Positions 34,671-43,163 of a DNA stretch of 45,410 nucleotides are shown here, piece after piece; the stretch's first letter is position 1; each line of letters opens with the position of its first letter. Location: assembly GCA_037190805.1 (NCBI GenBank), contig JBBCJR010000029.1:1-45410 (forward strand), written 5' to 3'. A model generated the notes under the pieces. That model ran no database searches. It saw only the letters and a program-made list of their open reading frames with translations, and was not told where the DNA came from. Made by a program: the position numbers and the translations under genes. Source of the stretch: JBBCJR01 sp037190805. GTDB lineage: Bacteria; Pseudomonadota; Alphaproteobacteria; Sphingomonadales; Sphingomonadaceae.

Positions 34671-34698
34671 AACGATGGCGCGGACGCACTTCATCCCG
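34671..34698 (-). promoter_or_regulatory. Candidate ECF promoter of the Gly/Ser/Ala-rich protein gene
   Basis: On the minus strand, CGGGATGAA (34698-34690) and CGTT (34674-34671) are 15 bases apart, 50 bases upstream of the start. The same GGGATNAA-N15-CGTT arrangement occurs twice, in opposite directions, at 36035-36070. The bases before CGTT (GCCAT) are also shared with the sigma-gene promoter. A separate 7-base inverted repeat, CGGGATC-N5-GATCCCG, lies in the leader at 34642-34660. Confidence 0.6.
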
Positions 34699-34709
34699 GC
34701 CGTACAAAA

Positions 34710-36008
34710 TTATCTAGCGTCCACCATCGTCGGCGCGATCCGGCAGGGTCCGCATACCACGCCGCGCCCGACCTTACCCTTGCCCGGCTGAACCTCCGCG
34801 GCGACACGGGCAACGGCGTCAGCGCCACCATGGGCCAGTCGAGCCGTCACGAGGGGGGCGGCAAATGACGTGCCGCGCACCCTTGCATAGCCTTTGCCCG
34901 GCAAGGCAGCGGCCATGTCCGCGCCGGGCGCCGCGAAGTCCAGATGAGCAGCCCTGCCAGCTTCGGTCAGGGCGCGGTTACGCGCATCGACGCCAGTGAC
35001 CGCAATCACCCCCGGATAGGCGGCGGGATATTGAACGGGCGCGGCAGGCCCGTCATTGCCGACCGCCGCCACCACCAGAACGCCACGTGTACGCAGGGCG
35101 GCGATGCTCCGTTCCACGAGTTGATTGGCGGGCCCCACCAGGCTGATGTTGATCACCCCGACGCGCTGAGCCCCCAGCCAGCCGAGCGCCCTTGCCACCA
35201 TCTCCGCCGACCCGGCCGCCGGATCACCGCCATAGACATCGGCGACCAGCAGCCCGGCACCTCGCGCCGCGCCCACGAACTTGCCGTCATCGCCCACAAG
35301 CAGGGACGCGACAGCGGTGCCGTGGCCACTGCCTTTCGGCCCCCCGGGGGCGAATCCGCGCTGCTCGATCCGTGCCCCGGTAAGGGACGGATGCGCCGCC
35401 ACCCCACCGTCGATCATCCCGATCGCAGCCCCGCCCGGCAGGACGCTCGCGGCGACCGGTCCCGCGGCTGCCATCAGCATGCCTCCTGCCGGCTCCAGAA
35501 TATGATTCAGCTCGAATTGCCCGTCGGGGGCGATCTTGCGGAGACGCTTCAAACCCTCGCGCACATCCTGCCCCTTGGGCGGTGTCAGGATCAGAATGGC
35601 GACGTCCAGACCTTCGATCCGGTCCTGCCGCGCCAGCGTGAAGCCGGCGGCGACCGCCCGGTTCAGCACCGCGGGTGACGGGTCGATGGCGATCACTTCC
35701 CCCCGCCGCACCGGATTGCCTGCATCATCGACCTCAAGCACGCCGCGATTGTCGCGCACTAGCGTCCGCAGGCGGGCCCGCCGCTGATCAAGCAGCGAGG
35801 CCGGGGACAACCCTTCAGTCAGGCGGACCGCGCCCAGACTGTCGACCACCCCACCGATCATGGAGCCGCCACTTGCGGGACCGAGCAAATTGCCGACCAC
35901 CTGGCCCGGCAGGCCACCGACCTGCGGCAGCAATTGCGCGTCCGATCCCGTGGGGATCAGTACGCCCGTACCCAGCGCGAGCATCAGGATCAGAGGTCGT
36001 ATCGCCAT
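34710..36008 (-). CDS. Secreted subtilisin-like serine protease (S8 family)
   Basis: A 432-residue protease. The signal peptide ends near residue 24 (IPTGSDAQ). Residues about 30-185 form an N-terminal region likely to act as pro-domain (DVAILILTPPKGQDVREGLK). The catalytic residues are all present: Asp200 (IGMIDGGV), His229 (GSGHGTAVAS), oxyanion Asn318 (AAVGNDGP) and Ser381 (RGTSFAAPLV). It has a good AAGGA site before the ATG. The gene is divergent from an ECF sigma factor across an 81-base gap that contains overlapping promoters of one motif. It probably acts in the periplasm or outside the cell as an output of that sigma factor. Whether it also processes the anti-sigma factor is open. 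Confidence 0.9.
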   Translation of the reverse strand: MAIRPLILMLALGTGVLIPTGSDAQLLPQVGGLPGQVVGNLLGPASGGSMIGGVVDSLGAVRLTEGLSPASLLDQRRARLRTLVRDNRGVLEVDDAGNPVRRGEVIAIDPSPAVLNRAVAAGFTLARQDRIEGLDVAILILTPPKGQDVREGLKRLRKIAPDGQFELNHILEPAGGMLMAAAGPVAASVLPGGAAIGMIDGGVAAHPSLTGARIEQRGFAPGGPKGSGHGTAVASLLVGDDGKFVGAARGAGLLVADVYGGDPAAGSAEMVARALGWLGAQRVGVINISLVGPANQLVERSIAALRTRGVLVVAAVGNDGPAAPVQYPAAYPGVIAVTGVDARNRALTEAGRAAHLDFAAPGADMAAALPGKGYARVRGTSFAAPLVTARLAHGGADAVARVAAEVQPGKGKVGRGVVCGPCRIAPTMVDAR

Positions 36009-36034
36009 CGCATTTTCCTTTTATCCTGTCGTCA

Positions 36035-36070
36035 CGGGATTAAACGTGTTCCCGCCATCGTTTCATCCCC
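36035..36070. promoter_or_regulatory. Overlapping face-to-face ECF promoters for the S8 protease and the sigma factor
   Basis: Plus strand: GGGATTAA, 15 bases, CGTT, spanning 36035-36062 and ending 28 bases before the sigma gene. Minus strand: GGGATGAA, 15 bases, CGTT, spanning 36070-36043 and ending 35 bases before the protease gene. The two elements overlap by 20 bases, so the segment is an imperfect palindrome whose -35 and -10 parts are interleaved. A third copy precedes the gene at 34621. It suggests autoregulation and coupled control. Confidence 0.65.
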
Positions 36071-36089
36071 ATGTGGACAAGGAATTCGA

Positions 36090-36578
36090 TTGAGCGACTT
36101 CGAGGATGGACTGACGGGGATGCTGCCGCGCCTGCGCCGCTTTGCCCATGGGCTGAGCGGCGACCACGCCGATGCCGACGACCTGACCCAGACCACCGTC
36201 GAACGGGCGCTGAAAGCGCGATCCCACTATGTGGCGGGAACGCGGCTCGATGCCTGGCTCTATCGGATCATGCGCAATTGCTGGATCGACACCGTTCGCG
36301 CGCGAAGCCGGACGAACAAGGTGATGCTGCCGGAAGAGGCTGGCGAGCGCGTCGGCACCGATCCGCGTGGGCAGATGGACGCAACACTGGATCTCGATCG
36401 ACTGATGAGGGCGATGGCTACTCTTCCCGACGAGCAGCGCGAGGTGTTGGCGCTGATCCTGATCGAAGGGTTCGGCTATCGGGAAGCGGCCGAGATTCTG
36501 GACCTGCCGATTGGTACCGTCTCCAGCCGGCTGGTACGCGGGCGGACAGCCTTATTGGCGCTCGTAGGCGGGGAGTGA
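36090..36578 (+). CDS. ECF sigma factor (protease-linked)
   Basis: A 162-residue ECF sigma factor. Region 2 is at residues about 8-70 (DADDLTQTTVERALKAR, LDAWLYRIMRNCWIDTVRAR). Region 4 is at about 105-155 (LPDEQREVLALILIEGFGYREAAEIL, first part shown, and LPIGTVSSRLVRGRTALLAL). The frame is open far upstream into the protease gene, but the TTG at 36090 lies seven bases after AAGGA and starts the natural protein. The gene is followed four bases later by an anti-sigma gene. Its own promoter carries the motif found at two neighbouring genes, so it probably recognises GGGATNAA-N15-CGTT. Confidence 0.88.
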   Translation: MSDFEDGLTGMLPRLRRFAHGLSGDHADADDLTQTTVERALKARSHYVAGTRLDAWLYRIMRNCWIDTVRARSRTNKVMLPEEAGERVGTDPRGQMDATLDLDRLMRAMATLPDEQREVLALILIEGFGYREAAEILDLPIGTVSSRLVRGRTALLALVGGE

Positions 36579-36582
36579 GGCG

Positions 36583-37308
36583 ATGACGATCGACGACGAG
36601 CTGTTCTTCGCCTGGCTGGATGGCGAGCTTGACCCCGACCAGATGGCTGAGATCGGGGCGGCCGTTGCCGCCGACCCAGCCTTGCAGGTCAAGGCTGCCG
36701 AACATCGCGATCTTCAGGCCCGGCTGCAGGCGGGGTTCGGCACGCTGCTCGACGCACCCCTGCCGGCCGGCCTCACCGTCGCCAGCCAGCCGGCCGCGTC
36801 GGTGGTGGATCTGAGCGCCGTTCGGGCGGCGCGCACCACCGCGCCCGGAAGGTCCGCCATGTTGGGCCAGTGGGGCGCGCTTGCAGCAACGCTGTGCGTG
36901 GGGCTGTTCAGCGGCGTAATGCTGGCGAAAGGGCCGTCTGGACCGGTGATCGAACGCAATGGCCAGCTGATCGCCGGGAACGACCTGAGGCAAGCCCTGG
37001 ATACCCAGCTGGCGAGCGCTCCATCGATGCCGGCACCCGTGCGGATCGGAGTTACGTTCGAGCGCAATGACGGTGCAGTGTGTCGAAGCTTTGCCGGTGA
37101 AACAGCAGACGGCGTTGCCTGCCGGATCGGGGAGACCTGGCAGATCCAGGGCCTGTTCGCCACGGCCCGCCGGATCGAGGGGGGTTATCGCATGGCGTCG
37201 AGCGTCAATCCGCAGGTCATGGCGCTGGTCGACGAGATGATGGTCGGCGATCCGTTCGATGTTGCCGCTGAACGCCATTGGCGGGATGGCCTCATCGGAG
37301 GTCAATGA
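36583..37308 (+). CDS. Membrane-anchored anti-sigma factor
   Basis: A 241-residue protein. The cytoplasmic N-terminal part (DELFFAWLDGELDPDQMAEI, PALQVKAAEHRDLQARLQAGF) resembles the anti-sigma domain of ECF regulators but lacks the zinc HxxxCxxC motif. One membrane segment lies at about residues 97-115 (WGALAATLCVGLFSGVMLA). The periplasmic part (residues about 120-241) has two cysteines (GAVCRSF, VACRIG). A GGGAG site overlaps the end of the sigma gene. It should hold the sigma factor at the membrane until a periplasmic signal is sensed. The two cysteines could sense redox state, by inference. Confidence 0.82.
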   Translation: MTIDDELFFAWLDGELDPDQMAEIGAAVAADPALQVKAAEHRDLQARLQAGFGTLLDAPLPAGLTVASQPAASVVDLSAVRAARTTAPGRSAMLGQWGALAATLCVGLFSGVMLAKGPSGPVIERNGQLIAGNDLRQALDTQLASAPSMPAPVRIGVTFERNDGAVCRSFAGETADGVACRIGETWQIQGLFATARRIEGGYRMASSVNPQVMALVDEMMVGDPFDVAAERHWRDGLIGGQ

Positions 37309-37421
37309 TCGGGCCTATTATGGTCGCAAAGCCGATCCGCTTTCGCGAGGGAAGCTCGCTGTTGCTGTCGCTCCGATCCGAGTTCAACCAAAAACGAGCA
37401 CGGCTTCTGAAACAGGCACCA

Positions 37422-37472
37422 TTGAATCCATAGGCGACATATATATAACGCGTTATATTATGTCGCCTATGG
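37422..37472 (+). promoter_or_regulatory. Promoter and 45-base near-perfect palindrome upstream of the reductase gene
   Basis: TTGAAT (37422-37427), 16 bases, then TATAAC (37444-37449) is a good promoter. From 37428 to 37472 the sequence is a palindrome with arms of 23 and 22 bases, differing by one inserted T. The arms begin CCATAGGCGACATA. The centre is ATAAC-GC-GTTAT (37445-37456), which overlaps the -10. The same ATAAC-N2-GTTAT dyad recurs at 38554-38565 and 43803-43814, so it is probably the operator of the MarR regulator at 43164-43667. Confidence 0.7.
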
Positions 37473-37528
37473 CCCCGCAATTGGCCTTCGCGAAGCCCTC
37501 ACCCGAACGTGAGAATAGTGATCTGATT

Positions 37529-38503
37529 ATGTCATTGCAGCCTGACCTGCGCATATGCATCAAAAAAAAGTGGGTCGAGTCCGAAGGGATCGTGGGCTTG
37601 GAGCTGGTGTCCGCGGACAACCCGTCCCTTCCTGCATTTTCAGCGGGCTCGCATATCGACCTTCATCTGCCTAGTGGCCTGGTCCGGCAATATTCGCTTT
37701 GCAACGATCCGGGCGATCCGGGACGGCCAGCGCAGACATACGAGATCGGCGTCTTGCGCGATCCCAATAGTCGGGGCGGATCGATCCTGCTGCACGACGA
37801 AGTCCGGGTCGGCGACATGTTGCCCATCAGCTTGCCCAGGAATCATTTTCCTCTGCAAGAAACGGAAAAGCGTTCGATCCTCATTGCGCGAGGGATCGGC
37901 ATTACCCCACTCCTGGCAATGGGGGAGCGCCTTCACCACATCGGGGCTGAGTTCGAGCTTCATTATGTGACCCGCGACCGTCAACGCGCCGCCTACGTTG
38001 AGAGGCTTGCGGGGTCAGGATTCGCGTCGCGGGTTTTCTTTTATCATGAGAATGGCGGCCCCGCGCTCAACCTCGCCAAACTTTTACAGGCGAGCGATGT
38101 GTCCGCACACCTCTATATATGCGGTGCTGAAACTTTCATCGGGTCGGTCAAGGCAACGGCCTTGGCGGCCGGATGGATGGAGGAGCGGATTCACTTCGAA
38201 TATTTTGCCAACGCCACGATCGGGACGGCATCGGACGCCGAATTCGAAGTGGTCATACAGAGCACGGGGCAGACCATCTGGGTGACCGAATCGGACACGA
38301 TCGCCGACGCGCTGGAGCGTGTAGGCATCGACCTTCCGATATCCTGCATGCAGGGCGTCTGCGGCACCTGCATTACGCGTGTCCTTGAGGGGGAAGTAGA
38401 CCACCGGGATCTCTATTTTACGCCACAGGAGCACGCCACCAACAGCCTGATTACGCCCTGCTGTTCGCGCGCCAAATCGCCTCGCCTGGTACTCGATCTC
38501 TAA
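37529..38503 (+). CDS. Oxygenase reductase component, VanB/phthalate dioxygenase reductase type
   Basis: A 324-residue flavin/iron-sulfur reductase. The FMN-binding motif is RQYS (Arg53-Ser56), the NAD-binding segment GIGITPLLAM lies at residues 122-131, and ICGAETFI is at about 197-204. The C-terminal plant-type [2Fe-2S] domain has Cys273, Cys278, Cys281 and Cys311 (CMQGVCGTC...CCSRA). This FMN-NAD-ferredoxin order defines class IA reductases that pass electrons from NADH to a Rieske oxygenase, and such an oxygenase is encoded next. Starts at 37460 and 37469 lie inside the palindrome without ribosome sites. The ATG at 37529 is preferred, though its site is weak. The gene is under the first dyad operator. 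Confidence 0.9.
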   Translation: MSLQPDLRICIKKKWVESEGIVGLELVSADNPSLPAFSAGSHIDLHLPSGLVRQYSLCNDPGDPGRPAQTYEIGVLRDPNSRGGSILLHDEVRVGDMLPISLPRNHFPLQETEKRSILIARGIGITPLLAMGERLHHIGAEFELHYVTRDRQRAAYVERLAGSGFASRVFFYHENGGPALNLAKLLQASDVSAHLYICGAETFIGSVKATALAAGWMEERIHFEYFANATIGTASDAEFEVVIQSTGQTIWVTESDTIADALERVGIDLPISCMQGVCGTCITRVLEGEVDHRDLYFTPQEHATNSLITPCCSRAKSPRLVLDL

Positions 38504-38526
38504 AACGCCTGCGGCAAAAACCCGCA

Positions 38527-38565
38527 TTGACGGCCAAGCGTTCTTACAATTACATAACATGTTAT
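38527..38565 (+). promoter_or_regulatory. Promoter and MarR-type dyad upstream of the Rieske oxygenase
   Basis: TTGACG (38527-38532) is followed after 18 bases by TACATA (38551-38556). The perfect 12-base dyad ATAAC-AT-GTTAT (38554-38565) overlaps this -10. It lies 19 bases before the oxygenase start and matches the dyads at 37445 and 43803. It allows the oxygenase to be controlled separately from the reductase gene but by the same regulator. Confidence 0.65.
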
Positions 38566-38584
38566 AAAAATAGAGGATGGACGT

Positions 38585-39778
38585 ATGAGCATCGCCACGG
38601 CGGAAGGCAGCGCCTACACGCGCAAACCCTCGACCTATAACGCCCGTCTGACCGAAGTCGGTCGCGGCACCCCGATGGGCGAGCTGTTGCGGCGCTATTG
38701 GCATCCAGTCGGTCTTTCGACCTATGCCGACAGCACGCCACGCAAAGTCCGCGCGCTGGGTGAAGATCTTATCCTGTTTCGGGACGGAAAGGGGCGGGCC
38801 GGGCTCGTTCATGATCGCTGCTGCCATCGCGGCACGACGCTCTATTACGGCAAGGTAGAAGAGCGGGGCATCCGCTGCTGCTATCATGGCTGGCTGTTCG
38901 ACGTTCAGGGTCATTGTCTGGAGCAGCCGGCCGAGCCCGAGCTGGGCGCTCGCTTTCGCGGCCGCGTCCGCCAACCCTGGTATCCCGTTCAGGAACGTTA
39001 TGGGCTGATTTTCGCCTATATGGGACCGCCCGAGAGGTTATCTGTGCTGCCACGCTGGCAATGTCTCGAAGAGCTTGCCGAAGGTGAGTTCATCGATGCC
39101 GACGACACCTCGATCGGCTCGGGCGGTGGCGCGATCGCGCCGTGCAACTGGATGCAGCATTATGAAAATGTCGCCGATCCATATCACGTCCCCATTTTGC
39201 ATGGCAGCTTCAGCGGGACCCAGTTCACCGAAGTCATGAACAAGTTTCCCAAAGAGCTGGAGTTTTCGGTCACCTCCCTCGGCGTTAAAATCCGATCGGT
39301 ACGCGACCTACCCGATGGCCGGGTGATGAACCGGATCACGGAAGCCGTACTGCCGACGGTGCGCGCGGTTCCCAATCCCGTTCACACCGCGCTGGATATT
39401 CCCGTTGAATCGCTGGGCTGGGTATTGCCCATCGATGACACACATTACCGAATCTACACTGCTGGACGCGTGCGTGAGAAAGGCGTCTTCCTGCCCAAGA
39501 CGGGTGGCGGCGGCCTGAACCGCCGCGACTGGGCCTTGATGACCGAGGAAGAGCGACGGGCGAAACCCAACGACTGGGAGGCGCAGGTCGGTCAGGGTCC
39601 GATCACCTTTCACTCAGAAGAACATTTGGCGAGTTCCGATCGCGGCATCATCATGCTTCGGCGAATGTTCGAGCAGCAGTTGAGCGCGGTCGAGAAGGGC
39701 GAGGACCCGGTCGGTGTTTTCTTCGACGATGCCGCGCCGCCCATCAGTCTCGAAGCCGGAAACTGGCTTGCCCACTGA
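38585..39778 (+). CDS. Rieske [2Fe-2S] aromatic ring oxygenase, alpha subunit
   Basis: A 397-residue terminal oxygenase. The Rieske cluster ligands are Cys79-x-His81 and Cys98-x2-His101 (RCCHRG, RCCYHGW), 16 residues apart as usual. The mononuclear iron site is Asp198-x2-His201-x4-His206 (ENVADPYHVPILH), and Asp198 or a neighbour would bridge the two centres. A GAGG box precedes the ATG. Together with the class IA reductase upstream it makes a two-component system of the phthalate/vanillate/phenoxybenzoate type, able to demethylate or dihydroxylate an aromatic acid. The substrate is not decidable here. It is followed by an MFS transporter 64 bases on. Confidence 0.92.
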   Translation: MSIATAEGSAYTRKPSTYNARLTEVGRGTPMGELLRRYWHPVGLSTYADSTPRKVRALGEDLILFRDGKGRAGLVHDRCCHRGTTLYYGKVEERGIRCCYHGWLFDVQGHCLEQPAEPELGARFRGRVRQPWYPVQERYGLIFAYMGPPERLSVLPRWQCLEELAEGEFIDADDTSIGSGGGAIAPCNWMQHYENVADPYHVPILHGSFSGTQFTEVMNKFPKELEFSVTSLGVKIRSVRDLPDGRVMNRITEAVLPTVRAVPNPVHTALDIPVESLGWVLPIDDTHYRIYTAGRVREKGVFLPKTGGGGLNRRDWALMTEEERRAKPNDWEAQVGQGPITFHSEEHLASSDRGIIMLRRMFEQQLSAVEKGEDPVGVFFDDAAPPISLEAGNWLAH

Positions 39779-39842
39779 GACCCTCTAGCCATCGGCCGGA
39801 GAAAACCGGCGGTCCCTAGCCCTATTGGCGGGAGTGCGCGAC

Positions 39843-41180
39843 ATGTCACAGACTGGAATTGGCGAACCGAAGGGTCGGCAAGGCGCGGCATGGCGACCAT
39901 GGGGCACCGTCGTGCTCGTCACGATCATCAACATTTACGCGTTCATCGATCGGGCCATTTTGGCCCTGCTCGTCGAACCCATCAAAGCGGATCTGCAGCT
40001 GAGCGATACCCAGATCGGGCTATTGCTCGGCACCGCCTTTGTCCTCTTCTATTCAATCGCCAACGTCCCGGCGGGATATCTGGTCGATAGGTTCAACCGA
40101 CGGATCATTCTTGCCGGCTCCTGCCTAGCCTGGTCTAGCATCACCGCGCTAAGCGGTCTGGCACAGAACTTCGTTCAGCTCTTCCTAGGAAGAGCTGGTG
40201 TAGGCTTGGCAGAGTCGACCGTATCGCCAACCGCCTTTTCAGTCATCAAGGACCAGATCCCACCTGAAAAACGGGGTCGTGCCTTCAGCATCCTAGGAGC
40301 CGGCAATTTCGTCGGCAGCGCGCTGGCGCTCATTGTCGGGGGCGCGATCCTGGCGGCCGCCGCGCGCGGCGCATTTGCTGGGGCTCCGGTTCTTGGCGGT
40401 CTCGCCGGATGGCAGATCGTTCTGATAATCGTCGGGTTGGCCGGATTTCCCCTCGCGTTTCTGGCACTGTTGCTACCCGAGCGGCGAGAGGGGGCACGCC
40501 GCCCACTGCACGAGACGACTTTTGTCATGGCCTACGGGCATCTGCGTGAGCATCGCGACGTCTACAGCCTATTGATTGCCTATGCGACGTTCAGCGCCAT
40601 GCTGACTTTCGGCAAGGGTGCCTGGATACCTGCGATGTTCACTCGCAACTACGGGATCTCTCCGGCAGAAGTTGGCCCGACCCTCGGGGTCATCAATCTA
40701 ACGATCGCACCGGCGGGCGCGCTGCTCGGCGGCGTGGCGATCGACCGTCTCGCCAAGGCTGGAAAGGACATCCGCCTATACGGCGTCTTGGCTGCAATCC
40801 TGAGTACCATTGGTCTGGTCATGTTGCCCCTGATGCCGACGAGCACTTCAGCATGGGTTATATTTGCGGCGCAGGCGGCCTTTACGGGCGTGTTTTACGC
40901 AGTCGGCGCCACCACGCTCGCGGAGCTGACGCCCGAACCGATCATGGGCAAGGTGACGGCAGCCTATATGCTGCTTCAGAACATCATCGGGCAGGCCCTG
41001 GGGCCCCTGGTCGTGGCGGCCCTGGCGGACACCATGTTCAGCGATAATGGCAGGTTCGCGCTCGGTTATGCGATCAGCACGGCGGGTGGCATCATCGGAT
41101 GCCTGTCAGTGATCGCCATCGTCCTGCTCATCCATCAACTGCGACAATATGATCCGGCTCGGAGCGGCCCCAGGTCATAG
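39843..41180 (+). CDS. MFS transporter (Spinster-like branch)
   Basis: A 445-residue, 12-helix permease. The first helix ends INIYAFIDRAILALLVEPIK, and the loop after helix 2 is GYLVDRFNRR. Helix 4 has GRAGVGLAESTVSPTAFSVI. This resembles the Spinster-type MFS proteins common beside aromatic-degradation genes of sphingomonads. A TTG at 39825 would extend it, but the ATG at 39843 lies eight bases after GGGAG. It is in line with the oxygenase and probably carries its substrate or a product. Confidence 0.85.
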   Translation: MSQTGIGEPKGRQGAAWRPWGTVVLVTIINIYAFIDRAILALLVEPIKADLQLSDTQIGLLLGTAFVLFYSIANVPAGYLVDRFNRRIILAGSCLAWSSITALSGLAQNFVQLFLGRAGVGLAESTVSPTAFSVIKDQIPPEKRGRAFSILGAGNFVGSALALIVGGAILAAAARGAFAGAPVLGGLAGWQIVLIIVGLAGFPLAFLALLLPERREGARRPLHETTFVMAYGHLREHRDVYSLLIAYATFSAMLTFGKGAWIPAMFTRNYGISPAEVGPTLGVINLTIAPAGALLGGVAIDRLAKAGKDIRLYGVLAAILSTIGLVMLPLMPTSTSAWVIFAAQAAFTGVFYAVGATTLAELTPEPIMGKVTAAYMLLQNIIGQALGPLVVAALADTMFSDNGRFALGYAISTAGGIIGCLSVIAIVLLIHQLRQYDPARSGPRS

Positions 41181-41238
41181 CGGCACCACGCTGGCCGAAA
41201 TTACGGCGGAGTAGCGGGCCGTCCTCGATCGGCTGGAG

Positions 41239-43098
41239 GTGCCACGTACCGAGGCGATGATCCAGCGCATCTCCGAGACCATCGTGAGCAACGAGTCCGG
41301 CGCAGGCGCGGATTCCATAGCGGCAGGCAGTGCTGACGAGCGGAAGCTTGCAAATTTTATCGAGCGCGAATTGCGCAGCTATGGATTGGACGTGCGCCAG
41401 GAGCATTTTCCGGTTCGCACATATGATTTCGGCAAGGTTGCGCTGACCGTCAATGGCGTGAAACTCGACGCGATCAGCCTCGCCCAAGCAGGTGGAACAT
41501 GGGGAACACGCGACGGCGTAGCTTATCGTCACGGCAACGACACAAACGGCAAGCGGGTGCGCGCAACGCTGGTGGATGCCGGGGACGGCCGGGCATCGGA
41601 TTATGAAAGGATCGGAGACGTTCAGGGCAAAGCGGTGATGGTCCGTAGTCCGACCTGGCCACTGTATCAGATACTTGAAGCCATCCATCGTGGCGCTGCG
41701 GCGATCATTCTCTACGACAATCCTGACGGTCGCGCAGACACGTTACGGCAAGACGTCATGCAATATCACGAGCAGCTTTCCACCGTCGCGATCCGCAAGC
41801 GGGATGCCCTCGCGCTGCGCGAGCAAATGCGCGTCGCGCCGGTCGAAATCGTTCTGGAGAACCGTATCGATAGCGGTGATGGCCGGTCCCAAAATGTCAT
41901 CGCCACCATCCGCGGCGCCGAGCTTCCCGACGAGTGGGTTGTCATTAGCGCGCACTACGATCGCTGATTCCGCGCGGCACATGACAATGGCGCGGGCGTA
42001 GCCCTGATGCTGGAGATCGCGCGAGCGCTGTCAAAAGACTACAAACCGCGGTGCAGCATCATGTTCATGGCGGCCGGTGCCGAGGAAATGGGCGTCGCCG
42101 AAGTGGAGGGCTATTGGAGCACGGGTGCTGCGGCGTTCGTCAATGCCCATCCCGAGATCATGCGTAACCTGACCTATCTGTTCAACGTGGATCTGCCGGC
42201 GAGACCGCTGATCGCAGCTTTCTAGCGGCCAGTCCTGACTCGGTTCAGTTCCAGAGAAAGCTGATGGAGGACCTCGGGCTCGCTGATAGAATCAGGATCA
42301 ATCCTGGTGTCCTCGGTGGGACCGACGCGACAGCATTTTCGCTCGTCGGCGGCAGAGCGATCGGTTCCCTTAACTGGATGAATCCGACCTTCATGGAATA
42401 TTATCATACCGAGTTCGACACGTTCCGGCCTGAGGACTTCAAGAACCTCGGTCGCCATTTGGAAGTCGGCGCGCTGAGCATGATACGGATGGCCCAAGTG
42501 ATCCAGCTACCGATCAACTTCGTCGAGATGGCGGATTGGATCGAGCAGGAACTCGTAAAACATGAATCCTTGGTCTCCAACGCACCGTTTCGGAACGCGC
42601 GCGACGCGATCGCGCAGTTTCGCCATGAAGCGGAAAGGATCGAAGAGGCACGTGAAAAACCTGGACCCTGTAACCGCCGTGTCGCTGAACAAATGGCTGA
42701 TGCGAACTCGCAAGGGTTTGATTCCATGGTTAACCCACAGTAGCGCCGGTCTTCGGACCGGGGCCTACAGCGCGGACGTTGCCGGCTTGGCCAAAGCGCG
42801 CATCGCGGTCGGGGCGGGCAACACACAGGCGGCGTTGTCAGCGCTTCGCCCGGTTCTCGGCGCCCGATACCAGCAAGCTGCTTTTGGCGACCCCGAACAG
42901 GAAATCGATGTCTCGCCTGCGGTTCACCGCCGTCAACAACTTTATTGGTATGAGGGACCCAATTGGAGTTCCGTCTACGAACAGAAGCATCGCCCCGTGA
43001 ACGTGGCTGTCTACGACGTTTATCAGCAGTTGAAGGCGGGTGCCAAAGCAACAGACCAGCTGTCGTCTTATTGCCGGAAATATTGTCGTCGCGATTGA
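41239..43098 (+). pseudogene. Disrupted M28 family metallopeptidase with PA domain
   Basis: Conceptual translation gives a protein of about 620 residues. The N-terminal part (TEAMIQRISETIVSNES) is followed by a PA-type insert (VRSPTWPLYQILEAIHRGAA). The M28 catalytic motifs come next: AHYD, HDNGAG, GAEEMG and LGGTDATAFSLVGG. The C-terminal part begins NLDPVTAVSLNKWLMRTRKG. The gene is broken in three places. TGA at 41965-41967 replaces what is probably a Trp codon (HYDR-stop-FRAAHDN). A frameshift lies near 42200-42225 and a second, restoring the first frame, near 42650. No signal peptide or normal start is visible, and a stop at 41212 cuts off the likely N-terminus. Zinc ligands are intact, so loss appears recent. 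Sequencing error at any one site cannot be excluded. Confidence 0.85.
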
Positions 43099-43163
43099 GG
43101 AACTGCGCCAAGCATCAATCAAATGATCATAATATAATTAAAATTTGATCATCAGATGAGTCT

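Noticed and set aside
41200..41214. Resemblance of TTLAEITAE before the broken peptidase to ATTLAELTPE in the upstream MFS protein
   Set aside because: The match is short and the frame ends at a stop. It does not support a duplication of the transporter gene.
43123..43152. AT-rich inverted repeat ATGATCA...TGATCAT between the broken peptidase and marR
   Set aside because: A 7-base stem with a 16-base loop is too weak to call a terminator or operator.
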